DNA from: Deltaproteobacteria bacterium
GTDB taxonomy: Bacteria; Desulfobacterota; Desulfobacteria; Desulfobacterales; Desulfobacteraceae
Length of the DNA stretch: 7,800 nucleotides
Reading direction: 5' to 3'
NCBI GenBank assembly: GCA_019314105.1
Contig: JAFCZY010000167.1
Location: 1 to 7,800, forward strand
Each line of letters begins with the position of its first letter. The first letter of the stretch is position 1. Below, one piece after another: positions 1 to 6,292 of this stretch. The notes under the pieces were generated by a model. That model was not told the origin of the DNA, did no database searches, and saw only the letters and a list, made by a program, of their open reading frames with translations. The translations under genes were made by a program, and so were the position numbers.

Positions 1-478
1 CCCTTTGCCTTTTCATACTAACGCTAATCCCTTCGAGTGGATTATATCCTCACAGGGCATTACCCCTGCTACGCCTCTACTATGAATTAGTCCGACTCCC
101 GCACATTCATCCCTGAATCCTCTCCTCTCCAGATTGTTTCCAGGTATCTGCTCACGCAGAAAATGCACGGGTCTCCCAGGTTCCGATAGTTTCCTTTCTG
201 TTCCATACCACGGCCTCAGACTCCGGAAGAGCAAACCACACCTCGCCTTAACAGCACAGTTCATGCAGCCTTCCAGCAAATGAAAACTGTCGGCCTCTTC
301 AACATCGAATATTTCAGAGCTCAATACCTTCACTTGCGTTGCGGTCTGGAACATCCCTACAGGTGGCTTCATTTGCTTTGTTACCTCCACAAATGCACCC
401 TTGGTGATAGCCCGGTGGCTAACCTTTGACTATATCGGACTTTAACCGACAAGAAACTAACAGCTTTGCCTGGCGCAC
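1..478 (-). mobile_element. Group II intron, 5' portion (domain I region), truncated by the window edge
   Basis: Read on the minus strand, the element begins at 478 with GTGCGCC, matching the GUGYG 5' end of bacterial group II introns. It continues into GC-rich, highly structured sequence typical of domain I. Near 80-85 the minus strand reads TCATAG in an unpaired-looking stretch. This can pair with the last bases of the 5' exon (TTATGA, 479-484), as EBS1 pairs with IBS1. The rest of the intron (IEP/reverse transcriptase, domains V-VI and 3' exon) should lie left of base 1 and cannot be seen. A 125-codon open frame at 13-390 lies wholly inside this RNA. It has no recognisable domain, its ATG sits at a usual intron domain I position, and I treat it as non-coding. 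The intron class cannot be assigned without the reverse transcriptase. Identification rests on the 5' motif, the EBS/IBS fit and overall resemblance. Confidence 0.82.
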
Positions 479-493
479 TCATAACATTCCCTC
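479..493 (-). promoter_or_regulatory. Putative RBS and start codon of the B12-controlled gene, interrupted by the intron
   Basis: On the minus strand, GAGGG (493-489) is followed by a 6-base spacer and ATG (482-480), then a single A before the intron boundary at 478. This follows the riboswitch and terminator, so it is the natural place for the regulated gene to start. If so, only the first codon plus one base of that gene is visible, and its identity depends on the 3' exon beyond the window. Without that exon, the start is an inference from spacing alone. The small inverted repeat GTTATT/AATAAC just upstream could be a leader hairpin. Confidence 0.38.
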
Positions 494-533
494 GGTTATT
501 ATGAATTACAATAACGCGGGACAGGGCATAAAT

Positions 534-569
534 AAAAAATCCCACACCAAATTTTAATCTGACATGGGA
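534..569 (-). terminator. Rho-independent terminator downstream of the cobalamin riboswitch
   Basis: On the minus strand, TCCCATGTCAGA pairs with the complementary arm ending GGTGTGGGA, using several G-U pairs around a short A/T-rich loop. Six T residues follow immediately (539-534). The position, about 65 bases after the riboswitch aptamer and before the putative start codon, fits a transcription-attenuation expression platform in which bound cobalamin favours termination. That mechanism is standard for this riboswitch family. Here it is inferred from the layout. Confidence 0.75.
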
Positions 570-631
570 ACCGTTTTTATCCTCATTTTATTGATCTGCC
601 CAGAGCCTCGCAAGCAAATAGATCAAATATT

Positions 632-782
632 CAGGCAGATTTTCTGACTTCCGGATTTTTTTACTTGTCACGCCTTCCCATTAAAACAACCCAATTTAAC
701 AGTGGCAAATGTGACGTTCATCCCCGGTTACAGCGGCGGGTCCGTTCCTGACTCTCACAGGATTCCCTTTTATCTGCACCTT
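632..782 (-). ncRNA. Cobalamin (adenosylcobalamin) riboswitch aptamer
   Basis: The minus strand carries the hallmark conserved elements of the B12 riboswitch in the right order. There is a P1 5' strand GCAGAT (777-772), then AAAAGGGAATCC, then GTGAGAGTCAGGAACGGAC, then CCGCCGCTGTAACCGG. The B12 box core GCCACTG (706-700), GGGAAGGCG (679-671) and the closing GGAAGTCAGAAAATCTGCC (to 634) follow. P1 closes by GCAGAT with ATCTGC. The element senses cobalamin and usually represses B12 uptake or biosynthesis genes, or B12-independent isozymes, in cis. The controlled gene is downstream (lower coordinates) and is interrupted by the group II intron. An intrinsic terminator follows, so control is probably at transcription elongation. 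Confidence 0.95.
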
Positions 783-803
783 GCAGCACCTGAAACATTT
801 GAT

Positions 804-832
804 AAAATAGACGTATCACAGTCACGTGTCAA
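804..832 (-). promoter_or_regulatory. Sigma-70-type promoter for the riboswitch transcript
   Basis: On the minus strand there is a perfect -35 TTGACA (832-827), a 17-base spacer and a -10 TATTTT (809-804). This places transcription initiation near 797, some 15-20 bases before the riboswitch P1 helix. Both position and spacing are ideal for a housekeeping promoter driving the B12 leader. Confidence 0.7.
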
Positions 833-891
833 GAAAATTTTTTGATCGGCAGTGAGGATACCCTCAGTATAACAAACCACTTATTGGAAGG

Positions 892-925
892 AAAATATTT
901 TATCCTTTGGAGATAAAAATATTTT
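892..925 (-). terminator. AT-rich hairpin overlapping the fetB stop codon, possible terminator
   Basis: AAAATATTTTATC (892-904) and GATAAAAATATTTT (912-925) form a 13-bp stem with one bulged base and a 7-base loop. The stem includes the last codons and stop of the permease gene. U residues lie in the descending arm rather than in a separate tract, so termination is plausible but not certain. It would separate the ABC operon from the riboswitch transcript that follows on the same strand. No coding sequence is seen in the rest of 783-899. Confidence 0.4.
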
Positions 926-1694
926 GATTTAGAACATCAAGTTCATTAAATCCCACTTTTAAAGAAAACAGAACAGACAGCATGGTGCTGAAATACTCTG
1001 TGTAGAAAATTGAGAACATGATGGCAATCTGGTATTTTATTGCCACCATCGGAATTGAGCCGCCAAGGATCTGACCAGTCATCATGCCTGGAAGAGAGAC
1101 AAGCCCGATGGTTGCCATGGAAGCAATAGTCGGAGTGATGGCCGCCAAAAAGCTTTCCTTAAAATATGGTTTTAGCGCCTGGATACGGCTATTAAATATT
1201 GATATGGAATACAGGTAGACTTTCTCATCTTTTTTAATTCCCGAGTAAAAATTGTTCAGCCCGATGATAATGCTTCTCAGGCAGTTACCAAGCAGCATGC
1301 CACCGATCGGGATAAGATATTTTGCTTCAAACAGATTGTCAATTCTTACTACCACGGCATTAAAGAAAATCAAGATGATGGTGAACGGAATAAGTAGTGA
1401 AAAGAACACGGGCATAAAAAAAAGTCTTACCTTGAGGTTGCTTGACCGTATGATGGATTGACAGGCAATGGATATCATAATCAGCAGATAAACTGTGTTT
1501 AAAACCGGTGAGTTAAATTTGAATAAGAATTCAAGATAAACTCCGACAAAACTTAATTGAATACACATTCTGGCGATGGAGGTGAGCATGGTTTTGTTTA
1601 TTGTGAGCCTTAAGCGTCTGTTGATATAGAAAACAGGGATAAGAAATATGAATAATGACATAAGTGATAAAAGATTAAGATCCTGGGCGCCCAA
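900..1694 (-). CDS. fetB: FetB-type (UPF0014) ABC transporter permease
   Basis: This 264-residue integral membrane protein has about seven hydrophobic segments and no large soluble domain. Family features are visible: IPIGGMLLGN around residues 128-137, and the highly conserved MATIGLVSLPGMMTGQILGG block (193-212) followed by SIP and a run of hydrophobic residues. These identify the UPF0014/FetB (YbbM) family. In E. coli, FetB works with the ATPase FetA to export iron and ease oxidative stress; transport of another metal or solute is possible here. The start is TTG at 1694, one base after the fetA stop. AGGTGG, embedded in the last fetA codons, lies 7 bases upstream, which implies translational coupling. 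The ATPase immediately upstream supplies the missing nucleotide-binding domain. The family call is firm; the substrate is inferred. Confidence 0.88.
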   Translation of the reverse strand: MGAQDLNLLSLMSLFIFLIPVFYINRRLRLTINKTMLTSIARMCIQLSFVGVYLEFLFKFNSPVLNTVYLLIMISIACQSIIRSSNLKVRLFFMPVFFSLLIPFTIILIFFNAVVVRIDNLFEAKYLIPIGGMLLGNCLRSIIIGLNNFYSGIKKDEKVYLYSISIFNSRIQALKPYFKESFLAAITPTIASMATIGLVSLPGMMTGQILGGSIPMVAIKYQIAIMFSIFYTEYFSTMLSVLFSLKVGFNELDVLNQNIFISKG

Positions 1695-1695
1695 T

Positions 1696-2307
1696 TTATA
1701 ACCACCTTTCTATTTTAACGGCATTATTTTTTTTCCAGACGTTATCATGGGAAATAAGGATAATTGTTTTTTCCTGATCAAGGATATAATCCACTATTTT
1801 TTTTTTCATGATATCATCAAGTGCTGATGTTGGTTCATCCAAAAGCCAGACCGGGCGATCCAGAAGAAAACAGATCAACAGTCCGATTCTCTGGCGTTCA
1901 CCACCGGATAGCTCCTTGATGGTTTGATCAAGAAGCTTATCGCTCAGATCAAGGAAATTCAGTAAATCCGTAAAATGTCCTTTGTCTTGATTTTTTAATA
2001 CGTTATGCTCCAAAATTTCATCAAGAAGATCACTTACCCTTCCATCCTTAAGATCAATATCCTGGCTTAGGTAAAAAATTTGACTTCGTATATTCTTGAT
2101 ATGTTCTTTACCGATATCAAGATCATTAAAAGAGACTCTTCCTTTATCGATTATTTCAAACCCAAGAAGAAGCTTGAATAAAGTTGTTTTACCAATCCCT
2201 GATTTGCCCTGGATCAATACTTTTTCATTTTTTTGAACAGAGAAATTTAAATTGGAAAAAATTTCTTTATTATTTCGTATCAGATATACAGATTCAAATT
2301 TTATCAT
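1696..2307 (-). CDS. fetA: FetA-type ABC transporter ATP-binding protein
   Basis: This cytoplasmic nucleotide-binding subunit of 203 residues is a little shorter than E. coli FetA. All ABC motifs are present and intact: Walker A GKSGIGKTT (34-42), Q-loop glutamine near 82, signature LSGGERQR (133-140), Walker B VWLLDE with the catalytic glutamate at 158, D-loop SALD, and the H-loop histidine in ISHD (about 187). It would hydrolyse ATP to power the FetB permease encoded 1 base downstream. The operon runs opposite to the helicase gene. The ATG at 2307 is the only methionine near the N terminus and fits the usual ABC start, but no good Shine-Dalgarno precedes it. The best promoter ends 6 bases upstream, so the message may be leaderless. 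Iron export is inferred from the partner. Confidence 0.87.
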   Translation of the reverse strand: MIKFESVYLIRNNKEIFSNLNFSVQKNEKVLIQGKSGIGKTTLFKLLLGFEIIDKGRVSFNDLDIGKEHIKNIRSQIFYLSQDIDLKDGRVSDLLDEILEHNVLKNQDKGHFTDLLNFLDLSDKLLDQTIKELSGGERQRIGLLICFLLDRPVWLLDEPTSALDDIMKKKIVDYILDQEKTIILISHDNVWKKNNAVKIERWL

Positions 2308-2313
2308 TTTTAT

Positions 2314-2342
2314 TTTATAATCCAGAAAGTGTTGTTTATCAA
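2314..2342 (-). promoter_or_regulatory. Candidate promoter of the fetAB operon
   Basis: On the minus strand there is a -35 TTGATA (2342-2337), a 17-base spacer and a -10 TATAAA (2319-2314). The fetA ATG begins 6 bases beyond the -10, so initiation would fall on or next to the start codon. A second TTGATA copy directly upstream (2348-2343) would give a 23-base spacer and is less likely to be used. Confidence 0.5.
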
Positions 2343-2369
2343 TATCAAAAAAATGATGCTGATATTTGC

Positions 2370-2384
2370 CACCTATTATAGGTG
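2370..2384. promoter_or_regulatory. Perfect 15-bp palindrome, candidate operator between divergent genes
   Basis: CACCTAT-T-ATAGGTG is a perfect inverted repeat with 7-base arms around one central base. It lies about 28 bases upstream of the fetA -35 and about 28 bases upstream of the helicase -35. Symmetry and position suggest a dimeric regulator site acting on one or both divergent promoters. I do not recognise it as a known consensus. Confidence 0.4.
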
Positions 2385-2411
2385 TCGGGTAAAACGTGAT
2401 ATTTTCAATGA

Positions 2412-2440
2412 TTGCATTTTAAAGATTTTTTCTGTATTTT
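2412..2440 (+). promoter_or_regulatory. Candidate promoter of the DEAD-box helicase gene
   Basis: TTGCAT (2412-2417) and TATTTT (2435-2440) are separated by 17 bases, giving a start near 2447 and a leader of about 25 bases before the ATG at 2473. A purine-rich AGAGA (2464-2468) is a weak ribosome binding site. A 7-base inverted repeat (2408-2414 and 2454-2460) flanks the promoter; its meaning is unclear. Confidence 0.45.
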
Positions 2441-2472
2441 AGAATTTTAACCACAATCATAATAGAGACCTC

Positions 2473-3650
2473 ATGAAATTTGACACATACCACATATCCT
2501 CTGCTATCAAAAGGAATTTATCGGGACTTGGATTTAAACGTCCTACTGACATCCAGTATAAGGCTATTCCTTCCATCATGAAGGGAGAGGATGTGCTTGC
2601 CATTGCCCAGACAGGTACAGGGAAAACAGCGGCATTTGCCATTCCCATAATTGATAAGATCCACAGGGCAAAGAGCTCAAAGCGATCTTGGGGCATTAAA
2701 TGTATTGTTTTGGTTCCTACAAGAGAACTGGCTGCCCAAATCGGGTCTGTATTTAATGATTTTTCAAAACACACCAAGGTAAAAACAGTTACGGTTTATG
2801 GCGGCGTTGAACAGGACCCTCAGATCAAAAAGCTTGCCGACGGAATCGATGTACTTGTGGCGACTCCGGGACGAATGTTTGATCTGATCAGCCAGGGGGC
2901 TATCAACCTGCAGCGAGTGGATACCCTTGTCCTTGATGAAGCGGATCAGATGCTGGATCTTGGATTTATTGATGATATCAAATCAATAAAAAGAAAGCTG
3001 GTTAAAAATCTTCTGCCATCCGAATTCAAATTTCCCCGGAAGATCCGGTTTCTAAAAATGTATCTCATTTTGTCATGTTTGTTGAAATGGATGACAAACG
3101 CTTTTTTTTACGAAGATTCATCAAAGATAATCCAGACGCACGGATCATTGTTTTTGTCAGAACCCGGGTCCGGGCGGAACGGGTGACCAAAGCGCTTGAA
3201 AGGGCTGATATAAAGGCTTCAACCCTTCATGGGGAAAAAGACCAAAAGGAGAGGACAGAGGTGATGTCCCTTTTTAAGCAGGGCAAAATAAATATTATGA
3301 TTGCCACGGATGTCAGTGCCAGGGGTATTGATATTCCTGATGTTCACTATGTCATTAACTATGACCTTCCGGAAAAGAGTGAAAATTATGTCCACAGGGT
3401 GGGAAGAACCGGAAGAGGAATAAAAAAAGGAATTGCCATCGCATTTTGCAGCAAAGAAGAAAAAGAACGCCTTGAAGAAATCCAGCAGTTTTTAAATAAA
3501 AAAATTGAAACCATACCCGTCAGCAAAAAAGAGTATACTTATACCCTCTCCCTTTCCAATGAGGCCCAAAGTATTAAGGAATTAATTCAGGAACAGGAAG
3601 ACTGGGAAGAAAAAAGAAAAAACCGAAGGCGGAAAAAAAAGAAAAAGTGA
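2473..3650 (+). pseudogene. DEAD-box RNA helicase (RhlE-like), disrupted: motif III missing plus -1 frameshift
   Basis: The first frame (from ATG 2473) encodes RecA domain 1: Q-motif GFKRPTDIQ (20-28), motif I AQTGTGKT (45-52), Ia PTRELA (82-87), GG (110-111), Ib TPGR (131-134) and motif II DEAD (155-158). After SIKRKLVKN homology stops and the frame runs on to a stop at 3184-3186. Domain 2 continues in the -1 frame from about 3006 (AIRIQISPEDPVSKNVSHF), then motif IV (IIVFVRTR), V (ATDVSARGIDIP) and VI (HRVGRTGR), with a lysine/arginine-rich tail ending at 3650. Relatives carry some 20-25 residues between KRKL and AIRIQ, including motif III SAT; here they are absent in all frames. One out-of-frame deletion near 2996-3010 explains both defects. 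Without SAT, unwinding should be lost even if a frameshift joined the halves. The ATG at 3075 lacks a ribosome binding site. Confidence 0.85.
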
Positions 3651-3667
3651 TCTGTTAAAAGATCGAC

Positions 3668-4216
3668 TTATACCCACAGATATAAAAAACTTCCGATGTA
3701 GATGATGGTAACCGATGTAGCAATGAACATCTTGATTCGGGATAATTGAAAAGTTTCTTTAATTAACAATACATTCACAGCAAAACCATATAAAGAAAAA
3801 CAAACTGCCATGCCAACCATCAAAGGCATCCGACCACCGGTTTGAAGGACGGCTATGAAGGGCGCCAATGGCCACAGGGAAATAGATGCCGTACCCATAT
3901 TAAAGTATGACAATATAAAAGCTGCTTTTCCACCGATAGCTCTTAGAAAAACCCAGACAAAAAGTGCTGCACTGGCATGCATTAAAAATGCTACGGGGAT
4001 GCCCGCAACAATGATTTTCAAGGCATTAAAAGAAGACGCATCAAAGCCTTTTTCAACTAAAACAATCTTACTGAAAAAAAAGGCGGAAAATCCGTAAATT
4101 ACTCCCAGAATGATCACATTAATAATACAGAAATATTGCAGTTGCTTCATGTTCAATTTTTTCATGGGGGCTATATCAAATTGAAGAAGCCGGATCATGG
4201 AGTTAAAATAAGTCAT
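3668..4216 (-). CDS. Yip1-like multi-pass membrane protein
   Basis: A 182-residue hydrophobic protein with about five predicted membrane segments: roughly 25-45, 60-90, 95-120, 125-145 and 160-180. The overall layout, an N-terminal amphipathic stretch followed by closely spaced helices with a proline/tryptophan-containing core (SLWPLAPF), resembles bacterial Yip1-domain proteins, whose function is largely unknown. ATG at 4216 is preferred because AAGGAAA (4228-4222) stands 5 bases upstream. A longer frame reaching 4279 would start inside a strong hairpin and add a charged, unconserved-looking leader. The gene is last in the minus-strand series, 100 bases after the symporter, and converges on the broken helicase with a gap of only 17 bases. 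Its link to transport is by position only. Confidence 0.65.
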   Translation of the reverse strand: MTYFNSMIRLLQFDIAPMKKLNMKQLQYFCIINVIILGVIYGFSAFFFSKIVLVEKGFDASSFNALKIIVAGIPVAFLMHASAALFVWVFLRAIGGKAAFILSYFNMGTASISLWPLAPFIAVLQTGGRMPLMVGMAVCFSLYGFAVNVLLIKETFQLSRIKMFIATSVTIIYIGSFLYLWV

Positions 4217-4221
4217 ACGGG

Positions 4222-4228
4222 TTTCCTT
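4222..4228 (-). promoter_or_regulatory. RBS that fixes the start of the Yip1-like gene
   Basis: AAGGAAA on the minus strand lies 5 bases before the ATG at 4216-4214. It supports this start over the in-frame ATG at 4279, which lies within a stem. Confidence 0.6.
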
Positions 4229-4234
4229 TTTTGG

Positions 4235-4280
4235 GTTGCAGACCCCCGGGAGTTTATCAGATCCCCGGGGGAACTGCAAC
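4235..4280 (-). other. Strong GC-rich intercistronic hairpin (symporter / Yip1-like gap)
   Basis: GTTGCAG (4235-4241) pairs with CTGCAAC (4274-4280), and CCCCCGGG (4243-4250) pairs with CCCGGGGG (4264-4271). A small internal loop (1 versus 2 bases) joins the two helices and a 13-base apical loop caps them. On the minus-strand transcript the stem is followed by CC and six A residues, not by U, so it does not look like an intrinsic terminator. It may shield the symporter message 3' end or dampen read-through into the Yip1-like gene. The rest of the 4217-4316 gap holds only the ribosome binding site. Confidence 0.75.
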
Positions 4281-4316
4281 TAGGCTGAACTCAGGAGGAG
4301 AACGCCTTTTAAAGGT

Positions 4317-5954
4317 TTAACTCCAGGGTTGGAGACCCCAGAAAAATATAGCAATACAGAAAGCCGCAATAATCAAAGGCCAGGTGATACCATTGTATCT
4401 GGACTCGTCATAATCTGTTCCCCAGCCATGGATTCTGTCAATCACTTTTTTATCTTCCAACGTAGGCGCAAAGGCTTTGAACATGGACATTCTGTTAAAA
4501 AGAATGGACAGGACAATAAACATGGCAAAGCTCAAGGATATAGTAACCATTCCGCCGGACATGCCAAGTGCTGCTACAAGGCCTTTCCCTACACAGATTG
4601 AGGGAATAACATGGGGCGAGATCAGAATAAAAAGGAACCCGCAGGATATGGAAGTGACGATTAAAGCAAGTTTATTGGCTTCTTTCCACCAGACCCCCAG
4701 TAAAATAGCCGGAGTGGCTGTGGTGGCAAGGAGCCCGAATGCCCAGAGAATACTGGTCACCAAAAATTTTGGTGGTCTGAAAGCCATAAGAATGGCAGCA
4801 GCTCCACCCATGAGAAGGGCCGCGTATCCCCATTTCATTTTTTTAGAAGTTTCCATATTCGGAGCAATGATTCCCAAAAGGTCTGATCCCACAAGCCCTG
4901 CAATGGCCATGAGGTTTCCACCAATGGTGGAAAGTCCTGCAGCCACCGCACCACCCATAACAAAGGCGGCAACAAGTGTCGGATTGTAGAATACATTAAG
5001 AATCAACAGTGTCTGGTCAGCCTTTTCAATTATCCTGCCTGTGGTGGCTGTAAAAAAGTTGCCTGCAAATCCGACCACATAGGTTCCTGAGAAAAGAAGA
5101 CCCAAAAAGAGGGCAAACCATACAACTGCCCAGCGAGCACTTTTTACAGATGATGATGTAAATACTTTCATGGCCAGATGAGGTAATGCAATTGGCCCTA
5201 AGGTAAACGCGGGAATCAGGGCAAAATACCATCTAAAGTCATATTTCATATCAAAAAATGTGGGGATTTGTTTAAGCATTTCCGGAACCATATCGCCATA
5301 AGCTAATGGTGGAAACCACCACCCGGAAGATCCCATGATTTTCATGATGGCGCCCATGGGAACAACCATGGCAATGGTCATGACCACCATTTGGAAGGCT
5401 GCATTATAGGTAGCACCGTACATGCCGCCGATGGTGATAAAGCCGACAGTTGCAATGCCTGCAACGATGATGGCAGTGTTATACGGCACACCAAAGAGAA
5501 GCTCGAATGCCCGTCCAAGACCGATCATCTGGCCCAGTGCATACATGATCATGATAAGGATCATCCAACAAACGATAACGACTGTAGAGGGTTTTCCATA
5601 TCGTTGTCTGATAAAAGTTGCGGGAGTAAAGGCCTTCATACGCCTTAAACTGGTTCCGTATAAAAGGGTGAGTAAAGGAATAGAAATAGCCCATTGAATC
5701 CAGAGATAGACAAAAGGAACCTGGAGTTTTAAAATCAGGGCAATAACCCCTAAAAAGGTTGCAAGGCTGGCCCAGGTGGCTGCCATTCCAAGACCATTGG
5801 TAACAGGTCCGATGGAAAATCCTGCTGCGTAAAAATCTTCATCGGAAGTGGTTTTACGGCTGGCCATATAACCGACCGCATAGAAAATAACAAAAAGGAT
5901 AGCAACAATACCGATTCCTATCCATACATTACTTAATGCATATTCAGTTGGCAT
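4317..5954 (-). CDS. Sodium:solute symporter (SSS family), probable carboxylate importer
   Basis: A 545-residue inner-membrane transporter of the usual SSS length with about 13 hydrophobic segments. SSS features include the first helix leading to SRKTTSDEDFYAAG (32-45), typical of ActP/VC_2705-type members. Then come GPVTNGLGMAATWAS (49-63), an RQRYGKP loop (116-122), ITIGGMYGATYNAAFQ (173-188) and the small-residue helix AAGLSTIGGNLMAIAG (338-353), where SSS transporters bind sodium. It would use the sodium gradient to import an organic solute. The small two-helix subunit gene directly upstream and the acyl-CoA synthetase before it suggest a short- or medium-chain carboxylate, but the exact substrate is not determinable. 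ATG at 5954 follows AAGGAG with an 8-base spacer, overlapping the upstream stop, so the two genes are probably translated in coupling. Confidence 0.9.
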   Translation of the reverse strand: MPTEYALSNVWIGIGIVAILFVIFYAVGYMASRKTTSDEDFYAAGFSIGPVTNGLGMAATWASLATFLGVIALILKLQVPFVYLWIQWAISIPLLTLLYGTSLRRMKAFTPATFIRQRYGKPSTVVIVCWMILIMIMYALGQMIGLGRAFELLFGVPYNTAIIVAGIATVGFITIGGMYGATYNAAFQMVVMTIAMVVPMGAIMKIMGSSGWWFPPLAYGDMVPEMLKQIPTFFDMKYDFRWYFALIPAFTLGPIALPHLAMKVFTSSSVKSARWAVVWFALFLGLLFSGTYVVGFAGNFFTATTGRIIEKADQTLLILNVFYNPTLVAAFVMGGAVAAGLSTIGGNLMAIAGLVGSDLLGIIAPNMETSKKMKWGYAALLMGGAAAILMAFRPPKFLVTSILWAFGLLATTATPAILLGVWWKEANKLALIVTSISCGFLFILISPHVIPSICVGKGLVAALGMSGGMVTISLSFAMFIVLSILFNRMSMFKAFAPTLEDKKVIDRIHGWGTDYDESRYNGITWPLIIAAFCIAIFFWGLQPWS

Positions 5955-5966
5955 ATTATTGTCTCC

Positions 5967-6254
5967 TTATTTATCAGTCTTTTTAGTTTCAGAGGAAGGT
6001 GGAAGAGAATTGACATAGTCTTCCATTTCATCATCAAATTTATTACACATGATGGTCATGGCCAGACAAACTGCCGCAACCCCAAACCATCCCAAAAGGA
6101 TGGGAATAATGTATTGAGTAGGGAATCCCCATAAGGTGCCTTGCTGGAGGACGGGAAAAAGAACGAAAATAGATGCTGAATGGCCCATTAAAAGCAGTAA
6201 AATGGAAAACACAATGGTAAGTGTAATTTCTTTTTTGTAGAGTTTTTCTTTCAT
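5967..6254 (-). CDS. Small membrane subunit of the sodium:solute symporter (DUF4212-like)
   Basis: A 95-residue protein with two membrane helices (roughly 9-32 and 45-70) and a charged cytoplasmic tail rich in D, E and K. The layout (basic N terminus, helix, a short loop with LWGFPTQYIIP, second helix, then NKFDDEM) resembles the small proteins encoded next to VC_2705-type symporters, often annotated DUF4212. I infer it is an accessory subunit of the transporter encoded 12 bases downstream. ATG at 6254 is chosen because AAAGGAAG (6269-6262) lies 7 bases upstream. The longer frame from 6305 adds 17 residues, starts inside a hairpin and has no ribosome binding site. The family match is by eye. 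Confidence 0.75.
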   Translation of the reverse strand: MKEKLYKKEITLTIVFSILLLLMGHSASIFVLFPVLQQGTLWGFPTQYIIPILLGWFGVAAVCLAMTIMCNKFDDEMEDYVNSLPPSSETKKTDK

Positions 6255-6261
6255 GAAAAAA

Positions 6262-6269
6262 CTTCCTTT
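6262..6269 (-). promoter_or_regulatory. RBS that fixes the start of the symporter small subunit
   Basis: AAAGGAAG on the minus strand is 7 bases before the ATG at 6254-6252, supporting the 95-residue product over the upstream in-frame start at 6305. Confidence 0.65.
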
Positions 6270-6292
6270 CTTTATATGGTATTTGATTTTCA

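Noticed and set aside
13..390. 125-residue open frame on the minus strand
   Set aside because: It lies wholly within group II intron RNA, has no recognisable domain, and its codons follow RNA structure rather than a protein family. Likely a spurious gene in automated annotation.
853..866. TGAGG/CCTCA hairpin upstream of the riboswitch promoter
   Set aside because: Only 5 bp with a 4-base loop and no T-tract. Too weak to call a terminator or operator.
3075..3650. Separate small helicase gene starting at ATG 3075
   Set aside because: It has no ribosome binding site, and helicase homology extends upstream of this ATG in the same frame (to about 3006). It is the second half of one broken gene.
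3649..3664. GATCT/AGATC hairpin between the convergent helicase and Yip1-like genes as a terminator
   Set aside because: Only a 5-bp stem, with no T-tract on either strand.
4217..4279. N-terminal extension of the Yip1-like protein to an ATG at 4279
   Set aside because: That start sits in the strong 4235-4280 hairpin with no ribosome binding site, while ATG 4216 has a good one.
4477..4989. Plus-strand open frame of 170 residues opposite the symporter
   Set aside because: Antisense shadow of the symporter coding sequence, without a ribosome binding site or domain.
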